A DNA stretch of 64,000 bases from Geovibrio thiophilus. GTDB taxonomy: Bacteria > Chrysiogenota > Deferribacteres > Deferribacterales > Geovibrionaceae. The position numbers were made by a program, and so were the translations under genes. Each line of letters begins with the position of its first letter. Within the stretch, counting starts at the first letter, position 1. The notes under the pieces are model-generated. The model worked only from the letters and a program-made list of their open reading frames with translations, made no database searches and was not told where the DNA came from. This document shows positions 18,059 to 25,234 of the stretch, piece after piece. The DNA lies in contig NZ_CP035108.1 in assembly GCF_004087915.1 (NCBI RefSeq), positions 2,604,001-2,668,000 on the forward strand, given 5' to 3'.

Positions 18059-18492
18059 AGTTGTTTAAATCAAACTTTTTCATGATGCGGATTTGCTTGT
18101 GAAAAGGCTTCCCGCAGATCGGCTAAATTTTAGACAGTTTGAGCCTTCTAAGAAAAATTTTCATTTTTTGGAATCACAGTCAGCAATATTACGCATAATT
18201 CCACTCAAAAATACTAAACATCACTTCACGAATACATATTGACAGATGAAGAAAGCTGCTCAGGCTCACGGGGACATGTGCGGTTCGCTAATAAAGAGGG
18301 TGTGTTTATTCCATGACACAAGTCAGATCAATTACCTTAAAATCAATTCTCAAAAGCGCTGTGCTGTCCGCAGGCATAGATACCATCGGGTAAACGGAGG
18401 TTCTTTTTAAGTCCTAGTTTACGCTGCTTCCGCAAGCGGAGAACGCTCATTCAGCCACGCATAAAAGTGTGGTGTTCTGCCTTCGACCGCAT

Positions 18493-18514
18493 AAAAAAAG
18501 CCGCAGGAAGCGGC
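18493..18514 (-). terminator. Intrinsic terminator of the cheW-cheZ fusion gene
   Basis: On the minus strand GCCGCTT and the matching GCGGC form a short GC stem around TCCT, followed by T7. It is 28 bases after the stop codon. Confidence 0.85.
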
Positions 18515-18541
18515 TGTGGGAATATTGCATTTTTTGAGTGT

Positions 18542-20386
18542 TCAGTTCAGTCCGAATTCTGCCAAAAGCATATCTATATCGTCCTGCGTGGCTCCGCTTA
18601 TGCTTTCGCCTGTTTCGTCTTTTTTGGCTTTTATGATGCCGAGTATGGCGCCTATTCTTGCCCCAACTTCTTCAACAGACTTGATCACCTTTCTGAGTTT
18701 CTGCTCTGTTATATCCTGAAACTCAAGAGCATGGAGGATGCCGAAACCGAGATTTTCAGCCAGTGATATGTCCGACTCAATATGATCTATGCTTTTCAGC
18801 AGTCCTTTGGAATCCTTTTTGTAGACAAGGTCTTCAAAATCCTCAATATCATTGAGGAACTGTGAATAGAAAGCGGTCATTTTGTCTGCCGCCTCCATGA
18901 GGTTCATGGTGGCTTCCTCTGTCTTCTCGTTCACCTGCTCAAGGGACTGCACAACAACCGGCATGCTCTCTTTGGACATGACAATCGTGGGGTCAACTTC
19001 ATCGACCTTGGTTTTAGTATCAAGGATTAATCTGAGGAGCTCGCCGATTTCGCCTTTGATGTCAATGCCAAGATCAACTGCGTCACCGTTGATTATTTTC
19101 TTTGAAAGGTGTTTGAGTTCTTCAAGAGAATCCGCTTCAATAAACATCCCTTTCACTGCCTGAGCAGGGGGTTCATCTCTGAATTTGGCAGCCGCAGGTT
19201 CGTCTCTGACTTCAAAAGACTCAGCCTCACGGAGAATATCGTCTATATCGTCCGTCTGAACAGTTTCAGGATCATCAAGAGCGACTGTTGTGCTCTGAGC
19301 AGTGAGAAGCTCCTCCATGGATGGTCCGAAGAACTCTTCATTAACGGCTTCGGCGGTGTTTTCTTCTGCTTCAGCGACTTCCGCTGCCTGATCAGCGAAG
19401 AAAGAGGACACGTTAAACTCCTCTTCCCCTAATTTTTCATTTTTTTTTTCCTGCTCTTTTCTTTGGCGGTTAAGATCGTCAGTCTCTTTTTCCCTTTTCG
19501 CAAGTTCCATCGCAATGAGGGCGTCAAGTTCGTCCTGAACCACGTGTCCTTCGTCTCCGCTCACCACATGGTCGCTCTGGCTGAGTGCGTCTTTAAGTAT
19601 ATCTTCAACGTCCGCATCCCCCTCAGCTTCATGGAATTCGGGCGTCAGCTTTTTTTTGTTGAGCTCGTCTGTTTCCTGCTCTCTTTTGGCAAGCTCCTTG
19701 GCAATGAGGTCATCAATGCTGTCAAGAGCGTCGTCAGATGAATCATCGTCAGAGGCGGCTTCTTCAGATCCGGTCTCATCCTCATCGGTTATTTCACTTT
19801 CAACCGCTTCGGCAACGTCATCATAATTGACAACAGGCTTCGCCTCTATTGCCGCCTGTCCGAGGAACCGTCTTCTCAGATCGCTCTCGGCAACCGCTTT
19901 GCCTTCGGCTATAACAGTATCTATATCAAGAAGAATTATAAGCCTGTCATCGTATTTGCAGATTCCCAGAATGTATTCCTGACCGATGGAACCTACAAGA
20001 GGAGGGGTGGGGTCAACCATGTTTTTGCTGATGCGGATAACTTCCGTAACCTCATCAACAACAAAACCGATATGTTCTGTATCAAAACGAACGACGATGA
20101 TTCTCGTCTCTTTATCGAAATCCATTTTGTCGAGATTGAACCTTACCCTGAGATCCACAACAGGAATAACCTTGCCCCTGAGGTTCATCACCCCTAGAAC
20201 GAAGGAATCAGTCCGCGGGACGGAGGTAATCTCCACTGTGCGGATGATCTCCTGAATCTTGAGAACATCTATGGCGTACTCCTCATCTCCGAGTTTGAGA
20301 CCTACAAGCTGGATTATCTCTCCTTCTTCAAGTGAATCAAACTCTTCATCCAATCCAGCAGGATTTACCGGCTTAAGATTGCTCAT
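18542..20386 (-). CDS. CheW-CheZ fusion chemotaxis protein
   Basis: A 614-residue protein. Residues about 20-165 are a CheW domain (GEEYAIDVLKIQEIIR-like start, VPRTDSFVLGVMNLRGKVIPVVDL), which docks to receptors and CheA. Residues about 190-430 are a very acidic linker containing two copies of a DxLIAxELAKREqETDeLN motif. The C-terminal ~180 residues are helical and CheZ-like: LEFQDITEQKLRKV matches the CheZ phosphatase motif, placing D558 and Q562 at the E. coli D143/Q147 positions. The last 15 residues, with DDIDMLLAEFGL, match the CheZ peptide that grips CheY. I infer a receptor-array-anchored CheY-P phosphatase. An FlhG-like gene lies 11 bases upstream. Confidence 0.85.
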   Translation of the reverse strand: MSNLKPVNPAGLDEEFDSLEEGEIIQLVGLKLGDEEYAIDVLKIQEIIRTVEITSVPRTDSFVLGVMNLRGKVIPVVDLRVRFNLDKMDFDKETRIIVVRFDTEHIGFVVDEVTEVIRISKNMVDPTPPLVGSIGQEYILGICKYDDRLIILLDIDTVIAEGKAVAESDLRRRFLGQAAIEAKPVVNYDDVAEAVESEITDEDETGSEEAASDDDSSDDALDSIDDLIAKELAKREQETDELNKKKLTPEFHEAEGDADVEDILKDALSQSDHVVSGDEGHVVQDELDALIAMELAKREKETDDLNRQRKEQEKKNEKLGEEEFNVSSFFADQAAEVAEAEENTAEAVNEEFFGPSMEELLTAQSTTVALDDPETVQTDDIDDILREAESFEVRDEPAAAKFRDEPPAQAVKGMFIEADSLEELKHLSKKIINGDAVDLGIDIKGEIGELLRLILDTKTKVDEVDPTIVMSKESMPVVVQSLEQVNEKTEEATMNLMEAADKMTAFYSQFLNDIEDFEDLVYKKDSKGLLKSIDHIESDISLAENLGFGILHALEFQDITEQKLRKVIKSVEEVGARIGAILGIIKAKKDETGESISGATQDDIDMLLAEFGLN

Positions 20387-20397
20387 TGAACACCCCT

Positions 20398-21282
20398 TTA
20401 CAGCTTTGCGAGAAGCTGCTGTCTTACGTCATCAATGCAGGAGTTCACTTCCCTGCTGACGAGGCTTGTGTAGAAAGGCTTTAAGAGCTTAATGCTCTCG
20501 CTTACCTTAACATCATAAGGTATGAAACCTATTTTTTCAATATCTATACTAAGGTATTTTTTCGCAACGGTTTCGAAACCGTAAAAAACATTAAGCTCTT
20601 TTTTGGTTTTCAGCATATTCAGGATTATCCCCACCTTATATGAGGAAGCGATCTCCTCCGTTTTCGGCACATAGGCGGGATCAATTTCTCTCACTGCCTC
20701 TCTTATTGAGGCGAGGCTGGGGAAGTTCATGCTCTTGCTGCGTATTTTTTTACATATCTCGGCGAAGCGGTAGTCCTTTCTTAAGAGCTGCTCGACTTTT
20801 CTGTAAAGAGCTATTTTCAGAAAGCCGTAAGAGTTTTCCAGAGAGGTGGGTTCACTGTTCATTATCATGATTTTTTTATCGGCAGAATTGAAAAAATCTA
20901 TCATGTTATAACTTGTCCCAGCACCAAGGTCCATTACAACATATTCGTATTCAAGGGTTTTAAGTCTGTTGAGTATTTTCAGTTTTTCGTAGTTGGTTAT
21001 ATGAGCCATACCGAGAACATCTCCGGTACCGCCAATGAAATCAACCCCCGCGGGGCTTTTCTGTATGATGTCGCCGATGCGGAAGCTTTCCTTCAGAAAA
21101 TTATAAAGCCCTGTTCCCGGAAGCTTAAGCCCGACAAAATCGTGGAGATTCGCGCCGCCCAGATCCGCGTCAACAAGAAGAACCCTTCTCCCTGCCGCAG
21201 TGAGCGACATAGCTATATTCGCGGAAAAAAAACTCTTGCCTACTCCGCCTTTACCGCTGGCAACGGAAACTATCTCAGCCAT
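20398..21282 (-). CDS. MinD/ParA-family ATPase, FlhG (FleN)-like
   Basis: A 294-residue deviant-Walker ATPase: VASGKGGVGKSFFSANIA at about residues 7-24, VDADLGGANLHDFVG, and DLGAGTS, followed by a longer C-terminal part than MinD. FlhG/FleN proteins set flagellar number; ParA-like relatives position chemotaxis arrays. The start at 21282 was chosen because GGGGAG precedes it; five more upstream codons are open. It ends 11 bases before the CheW-CheZ gene, and that pairing supports a motility or chemotaxis role. Confidence 0.85.
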   Translation of the reverse strand: MAEIVSVASGKGGVGKSFFSANIAMSLTAAGRRVLLVDADLGGANLHDFVGLKLPGTGLYNFLKESFRIGDIIQKSPAGVDFIGGTGDVLGMAHITNYEKLKILNRLKTLEYEYVVMDLGAGTSYNMIDFFNSADKKIMIMNSEPTSLENSYGFLKIALYRKVEQLLRKDYRFAEICKKIRSKSMNFPSLASIREAVREIDPAYVPKTEEIASSYKVGIILNMLKTKKELNVFYGFETVAKKYLSIDIEKIGFIPYDVKVSESIKLLKPFYTSLVSREVNSCIDDVRQQLLAKL

Positions 21283-21303
21283 AACTCCCCGCAACAATGT
21301 ATT

Positions 21304-21744
21304 TCAGGTGTTTTGTCTGTATTTCACAGCAATATAATATATCACAAAATATGTTATAACGCCAAATATTAATCCTATCAGGTGTGTGCCGGCGAAAAAA
21401 GGGAGCAGTATGGTTCTCGCCGCTTCAAAGAGCTCTGTCAGCGAGGTATTGGTCCAGTCAATGTCTATAGGGGTATCATCGCGAAGAATCCATCTGCCGA
21501 CCTTATAACAGAGAGCGTAAATAAAAACCATTGTAAAAGGATTTGTGATGTAAGCGCCCAAAAGCAGCGGATACATAGGCAGGCTGAATATAAAGGATAT
21601 GCCTATGGCAAGAGCGGTGTGGAACCCCACATACGGGGAGAACCCAATCATTACCCCCACTGCTGACGAAATAGCAAGAATCTGAGGAGAGCAGTCAAGC
21701 TGGAACAGCTTCCTGAGTTTCTTGCGAATCATATTGAACGCCAT
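21304..21744 (-). CDS. DUF2062 membrane protein
   Basis: About 146 residues with three or four membrane segments and the DUF2062 pattern SPQILAISSAVGVMIGFSPYVGFHTALA, then YITNPFTMVFIYALCYKVG. Function is unknown; relatives often stand beside glycosyltransferase or motility genes. The start is uncertain: ATG at 21744 has only a weak ribosome-binding site, and a GTG at 21792 in the same frame is the alternative. It precedes the FlhG-like gene by about 20 bases and is likely cotranscribed. Confidence 0.8.
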   Translation of the reverse strand: MAFNMIRKKLRKLFQLDCSPQILAISSAVGVMIGFSPYVGFHTALAIGISFIFSLPMYPLLLGAYITNPFTMVFIYALCYKVGRWILRDDTPIDIDWTNTSLTELFEAARTILLPFFAGTHLIGLIFGVITYFVIYYIAVKYRQNT

Positions 21745-21831
21745 ATATATTAACCGCCGCTTTATATCTCTGTGAAAACTGCGTGCATACACAGCCTCAG
21801 AGATTATAAATGAGCGGAGCGGAATTTAAAA

Positions 21832-22431
21832 CTATATTTTCTGCGGCAGCAGAGACTTTTTGCTGAATACCTCTGTTACTGTGCCGACATGGCGCACAGC
21901 AGGATCGTCCGCTTTCAGAACTTCATAGCCTCTGTTCTCAGGAACAAGAAGCCCCTCTCCGTCAGCAAGAAGGTATTTGCGTATGAACGGTCTGCCGTCC
22001 GAGCCGATGAGGAATACAAAGCTTTCGTGCCTGAGTATTCCGTCATCCTTGATCCATAAAGCTATATCCCCTTCAGAGATCACGGGTTGCATGGCGTCGC
22101 AGACCACGATATGGGCATATCTGTCCGGATTGTTAAGCGTAAAGGGAGTTTTGATAATTTCCGCTGCCGGCAGGAAAATATCCGAATCAGATTTTCTGAA
22201 AAGCGGCTGAAACATTTCTCCCGTGCCTTGATAAATCCAGTCTGCCGACACTCCGTACTCATCAATAAGAAGGCGAAGATTGCTTTCGCTGATGAACCTG
22301 TCACCAGATTCCCAATTCTGGACAGATCTGTATGACGAGTAGATTCTCTCGGCAAATTCCCTCTGAGTAAGCCCCAGAAAATTCCTTAGCTGCCTAATTC
22401 TTTTTCCGATTTCCGTATTTTTTCGACACAT
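21832..22431 (-). CDS. XRE-type regulator with inactive S24/LexA-like domain
   Basis: A 199-residue repressor-like protein. Residues about 8-65 are an XRE helix-turn-helix (LTQREFAERIYSSYRSVQNWE); residues about 95-195 follow the S24/LexA fold, with MQPVISEGDIALW and GRPFIRKYLL. The nucleophile Ser of the usual D-S-M-x-P is Ala here (CDAMQP), and Arg stands where the catalytic Lys is expected. RecA-stimulated self-cleavage is therefore unlikely. Overlapping inverted repeats just upstream suggest autoregulation. Two relatives lie at 22982 and 23890. Confidence 0.85.
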   Translation of the reverse strand: MCRKNTEIGKRIRQLRNFLGLTQREFAERIYSSYRSVQNWESGDRFISESNLRLLIDEYGVSADWIYQGTGEMFQPLFRKSDSDIFLPAAEIIKTPFTLNNPDRYAHIVVCDAMQPVISEGDIALWIKDDGILRHESFVFLIGSDGRPFIRKYLLADGEGLLVPENRGYEVLKADDPAVRHVGTVTEVFSKKSLLPQKI

Positions 22432-22450
22432 CTATTCGTTTTATTCCTTG

Positions 22451-22482
22451 ACACCCTACACTCATGGGTGTACCTTATACAC
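22451..22482. promoter_or_regulatory. Overlapping inverted repeats, likely operators of the XRE gene at 21832
   Basis: ACACCC (22451-22456) and GGGTGT (22466-22471) form one inverted repeat, and GTGTA-CCTTA-TACAC (22468-22482) a second that shares bases with it. On the minus strand TATAAG lies within the second repeat, 40-50 bases before the start codon, so a bound repressor would cover the -10 region. Confidence 0.6.
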
Positions 22483-22676
22483 ATTAGTTCTATAGCAGAA
22501 ATATATATTATTGCAAAATGAAAACTTTTACAAGAGAATAGCTTGCGGTATGAGAAAAGGATATAGTCTGTTCACATTTCAGGAACCGTTAAGCAGAAAT
22601 AAGCCGGAATTATGGCAGTGTTAATTTTAATAAGAAGCGGAAGATTGCCAGCTTAGCCAAAAAATAATCGGATTAA

Positions 22677-22750
22677 TCGGGATGGGGGGATTTGAACCCC
22701 CGACCCCTGGTTCCCGAAACCAGTACGCTACCAAGCTGCGCTACATCCCG
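22677..22750 (-). tRNA. tRNA-Pro (anticodon CGG)
   Basis: The minus strand folds into a full cloverleaf: acceptor stem CGGGATG/CATCCCG with discriminator A, D-arm GCGCAGCTTGGTAGCG, anticodon stem CTGGT/ACCAG with loop TTCGGGA (anticodon CGG, reading CCG), and T-arm GGGGGTTCAAATCCCCC. CCA is not encoded. I searched by eye for a second copy of its 3' end within about 6 kb as an attachment site and found none. Confidence 0.96.
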
Positions 22751-22814
22751 TACGATTGATAATTTAGCACATTTTCTCTTTCTTTTGCAAGAATATATAC
22801 GAAGAAACGACTGG

Positions 22815-22953
22815 GTGTAAATATATATTTGATATTGGCGGCACAAACAGAAAAACTTTTTTTGTTTATCTGATGTCTTCATCCCGGTTCCTTTTGCGTG
22901 ATTTACACTATGTGGATGCAATCGGCTGCCAATAACAACTAGTATATTTACAC
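22815..22953. promoter_or_regulatory. GTGTAAATATA sites in the promoter region of the gene at 22982
   Basis: GTGTAAATATA (22815-22825) recurs in inverted orientation as TATATTTACAC (22943-22953), and a shorter TTTACAC lies at 22902-22908. The inverted pair brackets the region upstream of the regulator gene, as expected for operators bound by a dimer with DNA looping. No protein can be assigned with certainty; the adjacent XRE proteins are candidates. Confidence 0.45.
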
Positions 22954-22981
22954 AAAAAATATTATAAGGTAATGTTAGGCT

Positions 22982-23791
22982 ATGATCGGAGAAAAACTTA
23001 GAAGACTTATTAAACGTAAAGGAATCAAGCAGGTTGAGGTATGCAGAGCCGTGGGGCTTTCCCCGTCCAGACTCTCCAATTATCTCAGCGGCAGCAGAGA
23101 ACCGGATCTCGAAACCCTTTCTAAAATTGCCCGCTTTCTTGAAGTTAAGCTTGATTACTTCGCCTTCGGCGACTCCATCAAGAATACCAAGGAAATAGGC
23201 GAAAGAATCAAAAAAATCAGAGAGATGAGAGGGCTTACGAAAAAAGACCTCTCCGATTCCACCGGCTATGACCTCACTTTTTTCGCCGCCCTTGAACTCG
23301 GGCACGGCGAATTTGAGAGAGAAACCATTGAGACTATCTCGCAGATACTTAAGTACGGCGCTGATGAGCTCATCGGAACCAACGAACAGAACACGGAAGC
23401 TCTCTCGGCAGTTATGGAAAATGAAGTTGTGGATTACTTCCCCGCTTCACCGGAAACCCAGTACCATCTGGACGACATAGCATCCGGCAGAACGGAGGCT
23501 CTCAAAACCCCCTTCTGGACTGTGGTTACTGACGGCAGATTCGCCCCGAAAATAAACGAAAACGAACTGGTTTTTGTTGAAAAAATCATCGGCTTTCCCG
23601 AAGACAGGGAATCAGTTCTGTTCGCTTCGGAAGGAACGCTCAGGCTTATGCGCTGTTTTGAATACCATGATTCTGTGCTTCTCGCGCCTGAATCAAAAGC
23701 CGGAGAACCCATCAGCCTCAACAAAAGTGAGGAGATGAAACCCGGAAGCCGCTGCTACAAAATCCACTGGATTGCCAAAAAACCGGACTGA
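22982..23791 (+). CDS. Double-HTH XRE regulator with degenerate S24-like domain
   Basis: A 269-residue protein with two consecutive XRE helix-turn-helix domains: residues about 3-58 (KQVEVCRAVGLSPSRLSNYL) and about 72-130 (LTKKDLSDSTGYDLTFFAAL). The C-terminal part (about 170-265) follows the S24 fold, but DGRFAPKINENELVFV has no nucleophile Ser and no catalytic Lys is visible. Two HTH domains in one chain suggest binding of extended or paired operators. It ends at its own terminator and is read in the same direction as the next, shorter relative. Confidence 0.85.
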   Translation: MIGEKLRRLIKRKGIKQVEVCRAVGLSPSRLSNYLSGSREPDLETLSKIARFLEVKLDYFAFGDSIKNTKEIGERIKKIREMRGLTKKDLSDSTGYDLTFFAALELGHGEFERETIETISQILKYGADELIGTNEQNTEALSAVMENEVVDYFPASPETQYHLDDIASGRTEALKTPFWTVVTDGRFAPKINENELVFVEKIIGFPEDRESVLFASEGTLRLMRCFEYHDSVLLAPESKAGEPISLNKSEEMKPGSRCYKIHWIAKKPD

Positions 23792-23796
23792 TAATC

Positions 23797-23821
23797 AAGG
23801 AGCCTCAGGGCTCCTTTTTTT
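23797..23821 (+). terminator. Intrinsic terminator after the double-HTH gene
   Basis: AAGGAGCC (23797-23804) pairs with GGCTCCTT (23809-23816) around a four-base loop, followed by T-rich sequence. Confidence 0.93.
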
Positions 23822-23854
23822 GCATCCCAATGATTCACACTAAGAGAATCTTTA

Positions 23855-23883
23855 TTGACAAAAGGTCTATCCTGCGCCATAAT
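23855..23883 (+). promoter_or_regulatory. Promoter predicting a leaderless transcript for the gene at 23890
   Basis: TTGACA (23855-23860), 17 bases, CATAAT (23878-23883). Transcription should begin six or seven bases later, at or next to the A of the ATG at 23890, leaving no room for a ribosome-binding site; none is seen. This resembles the leaderless cI message made from the lambda maintenance promoter. Confidence 0.65.
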
Positions 23884-23889
23884 CCATCC

Positions 23890-24411
23890 ATGATTGGGAA
23901 AAGACTGAGACAGTTGTTAGCATTACACAACATGACGCAAGCCGAGCTTTGCAGAAAACTGGGTATCTCGCCGGGGAATATGTCTAACTTCATAAATGAC
24001 CAGAGAAACCCCAGCCTTGAAACATTATCCCGCATTGCGGGTTATTTTTCTGTTAATATTGATTCTTTTGTTTCGGAGACTCCGTATGTTCATTCCGGAC
24101 CAAAACTTCTTTCCTCTGTTAAGGAAAGCAACTTAATATCCTCCGGCAGACTTTGGATTAAAATTGACACAAACGCTTTTTCGCCCGCTTTCAGGGAGCA
24201 GACTCTCATATTCGTTGACAGAGCAGCATCAGTTCACCACAGGGACTGTGTTCTTATATACAGAAACGGGAAACCCGAGATCTACAGGTATCTTGTGAAA
24301 AGCAGAGGTTCTATTCTCATACCATTCAGGAAAACAGAAATGCCTCTTGAAATAAATAAACAGAGTAAGGAAAAGCTTTATAAAATAACTTTTTCCGCCT
24401 CAGCTCCCTAA
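23890..24411 (+). CDS. XRE-type regulator with degenerate S24-like domain
   Basis: About 173 residues from the ATG at 23890; an in-frame ATG at 23830 is upstream of the promoter and less likely. Residues about 3-58 are an XRE domain (MTQAELCRKLGISPGNMSNF), close to the first HTH of the gene at 22982. The C-terminal half has the S24-like pattern FSPAFREQTLIFVDR, again with no nucleophile Ser (DTNAF) and no catalytic Lys (EIYRYL). It looks like a shortened paralogue of its neighbour. Its stop overlaps the convergent PilZ stop by 4 bases. Confidence 0.82.
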   Translation: MIGKRLRQLLALHNMTQAELCRKLGISPGNMSNFINDQRNPSLETLSRIAGYFSVNIDSFVSETPYVHSGPKLLSSVKESNLISSGRLWIKIDTNAFSPAFREQTLIFVDRAASVHHRDCVLIYRNGKPEIYRYLVKSRGSILIPFRKTEMPLEINKQSKEKLYKITFSASAP

Positions 24412-24779
24412 ACCACTTCCGTTCCGCTGCCCATAAGAAAGCCGGCTAGAAACTTGGTGAAAATTCTCCGATCCCCCTCCTCAAAGCTGACAAACTCCAA
24501 GGCTGCAAATCTTGATATATCATTGTTCTTTTCGGTATCGGGCTCGATACGCCAGACCTTTGCCTTCGCCGCGATTCCTTCGGGCTCAGAGCAGCCGTGA
24601 AAGCAGATTTTCAGATCATAAAAGTCATAAATATTTATCACTTCATCGGTGCGGATTTTTATTCCGCCAATGCTTATGTCTTTAATTTCCGCATCGATAG
24701 ACGCGAAGCACTCTTCTTTTCTCAGCCTTACTCTGACCGGAACATCTTCAAATCTGTGAAACCTTCTTCTTTCGATCAT
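24408..24779 (-). CDS. PilZ-domain protein
   Basis: A 123-residue single-domain protein with the cyclic-di-GMP-binding signature: RRRFHRF at residues 3-9 (RxxxR) and DISIGGIKI at about 50-58 (D/NxSxxG). Such proteins bind c-di-GMP and change partner activity in motility or polysaccharide secretion. A diguanylate cyclase is encoded at 37791. It is the last gene of the long minus-strand run from 37.6 kb. Confidence 0.88.
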   Translation of the reverse strand: MIERRRFHRFEDVPVRVRLRKEECFASIDAEIKDISIGGIKIRTDEVINIYDFYDLKICFHGCSEPEGIAAKAKVWRIEPDTEKNNDISRFAALEFVSFEEGDRRIFTKFLAGFLMGSGTEVV

Positions 24780-24844
24780 ACCGCACCCGATAACTGTTTA
24801 GAAATGATACCCCGATCCTGTACGGACTTCAAGAGCATAAGCCC

Positions 24845-25174
24845 TTATCTGCTCACGCAGAAGCAGCTTTCGCTGTTTTTGTCTGCGAGCCTGACGATAA
24901 GACTTTTGCCGTCCGGAACGGTAAACCATTCGCAGCAGTTAATCTCATAGCTTCCCGTTATAAGCTGCGCACTGATGCTCAGCCCTCCGCCCGTGTTTTT
25001 CATGCTGACGGACTGCTTCGGCTTAACCAGCACGTAATTTTCATTTCTGTTGGACTGACTCTGCACACGTACTCCCAGAAGCAGCTCGGTTCTGTTTTCA
25101 AATCTTACATCAGCAAACGCCCCGACAGAAAAAAACAGGACGCACACCGCGCAAAAAGTAATGATTTTCTTCAT
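24845..25174 (-). CDS. Small exported protein of unknown function
   Basis: About 109 residues with a clear Sec signal peptide (KKIITFCAVCVLFFSVGAFA, cleavage before DVRF). The mature part is beta-rich with a Cys pair near the middle (NCCEW) and two Cys close to the C-terminus (SCFCVSR), suggesting disulfides in the periplasm. I recognise no family. ATG at 25174 is chosen over GTG at 25180. It follows the portal gene by 60 bases; whether it belongs to the phage-like module is unclear. Confidence 0.75.
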   Translation of the reverse strand: MKKIITFCAVCVLFFSVGAFADVRFENRTELLLGVRVQSQSNRNENYVLVKPKQSVSMKNTGGGLSISAQLITGSYEINCCEWFTVPDGKSLIVRLADKNSESCFCVSR

Positions 25175-25234
25175 AATCACCCAAAATTAGCATGACGGCG
25201 GCATATTGTGAAGAAAAAAAGTCCTCACTCTGTC

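Larger units (their letters stand above)
17271..18492. other. Gene-free AT-rich region
   Basis: About 1.2 kb with no convincing coding frame. The left part (17500-17690) is rich in TCCACA/TGTGGA hexamers (TTATGTGGA near 17518, TGTGGAAAA, TTTTCCACA, TTCTCCACA), one or two mismatches from DnaA boxes. The middle is very AT-rich, with the hairpin TCTAATAT/ATATTAGA at 17796-17815. A 35-bp sequence is duplicated at 17648 and 18024. The right part (18240-18490) has small hairpins such as GCTTCCGCAAGCGGAG, but I could not match it to tmRNA, RNase P RNA, 6S or 4.5S RNA. Confidence 0.6.

Noticed and set aside
17500-18060. Chromosomal replication origin
   Set aside because: DnaA-box-like sites and AT-rich DNA are present, but perfect boxes are lacking, dnaA/dnaN/gidA are not near, and highly expressed genes on both sides point towards the region, opposite to what an origin would show. 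Kept only as a possible DnaA-binding or terminus-linked region.
18240-18500. Possible 6S, tmRNA, RNase P or 4.5S RNA gene
   Set aside because: None of the conserved cores or a convincing long-range fold could be found by eye; a covariance-model scan would settle it.
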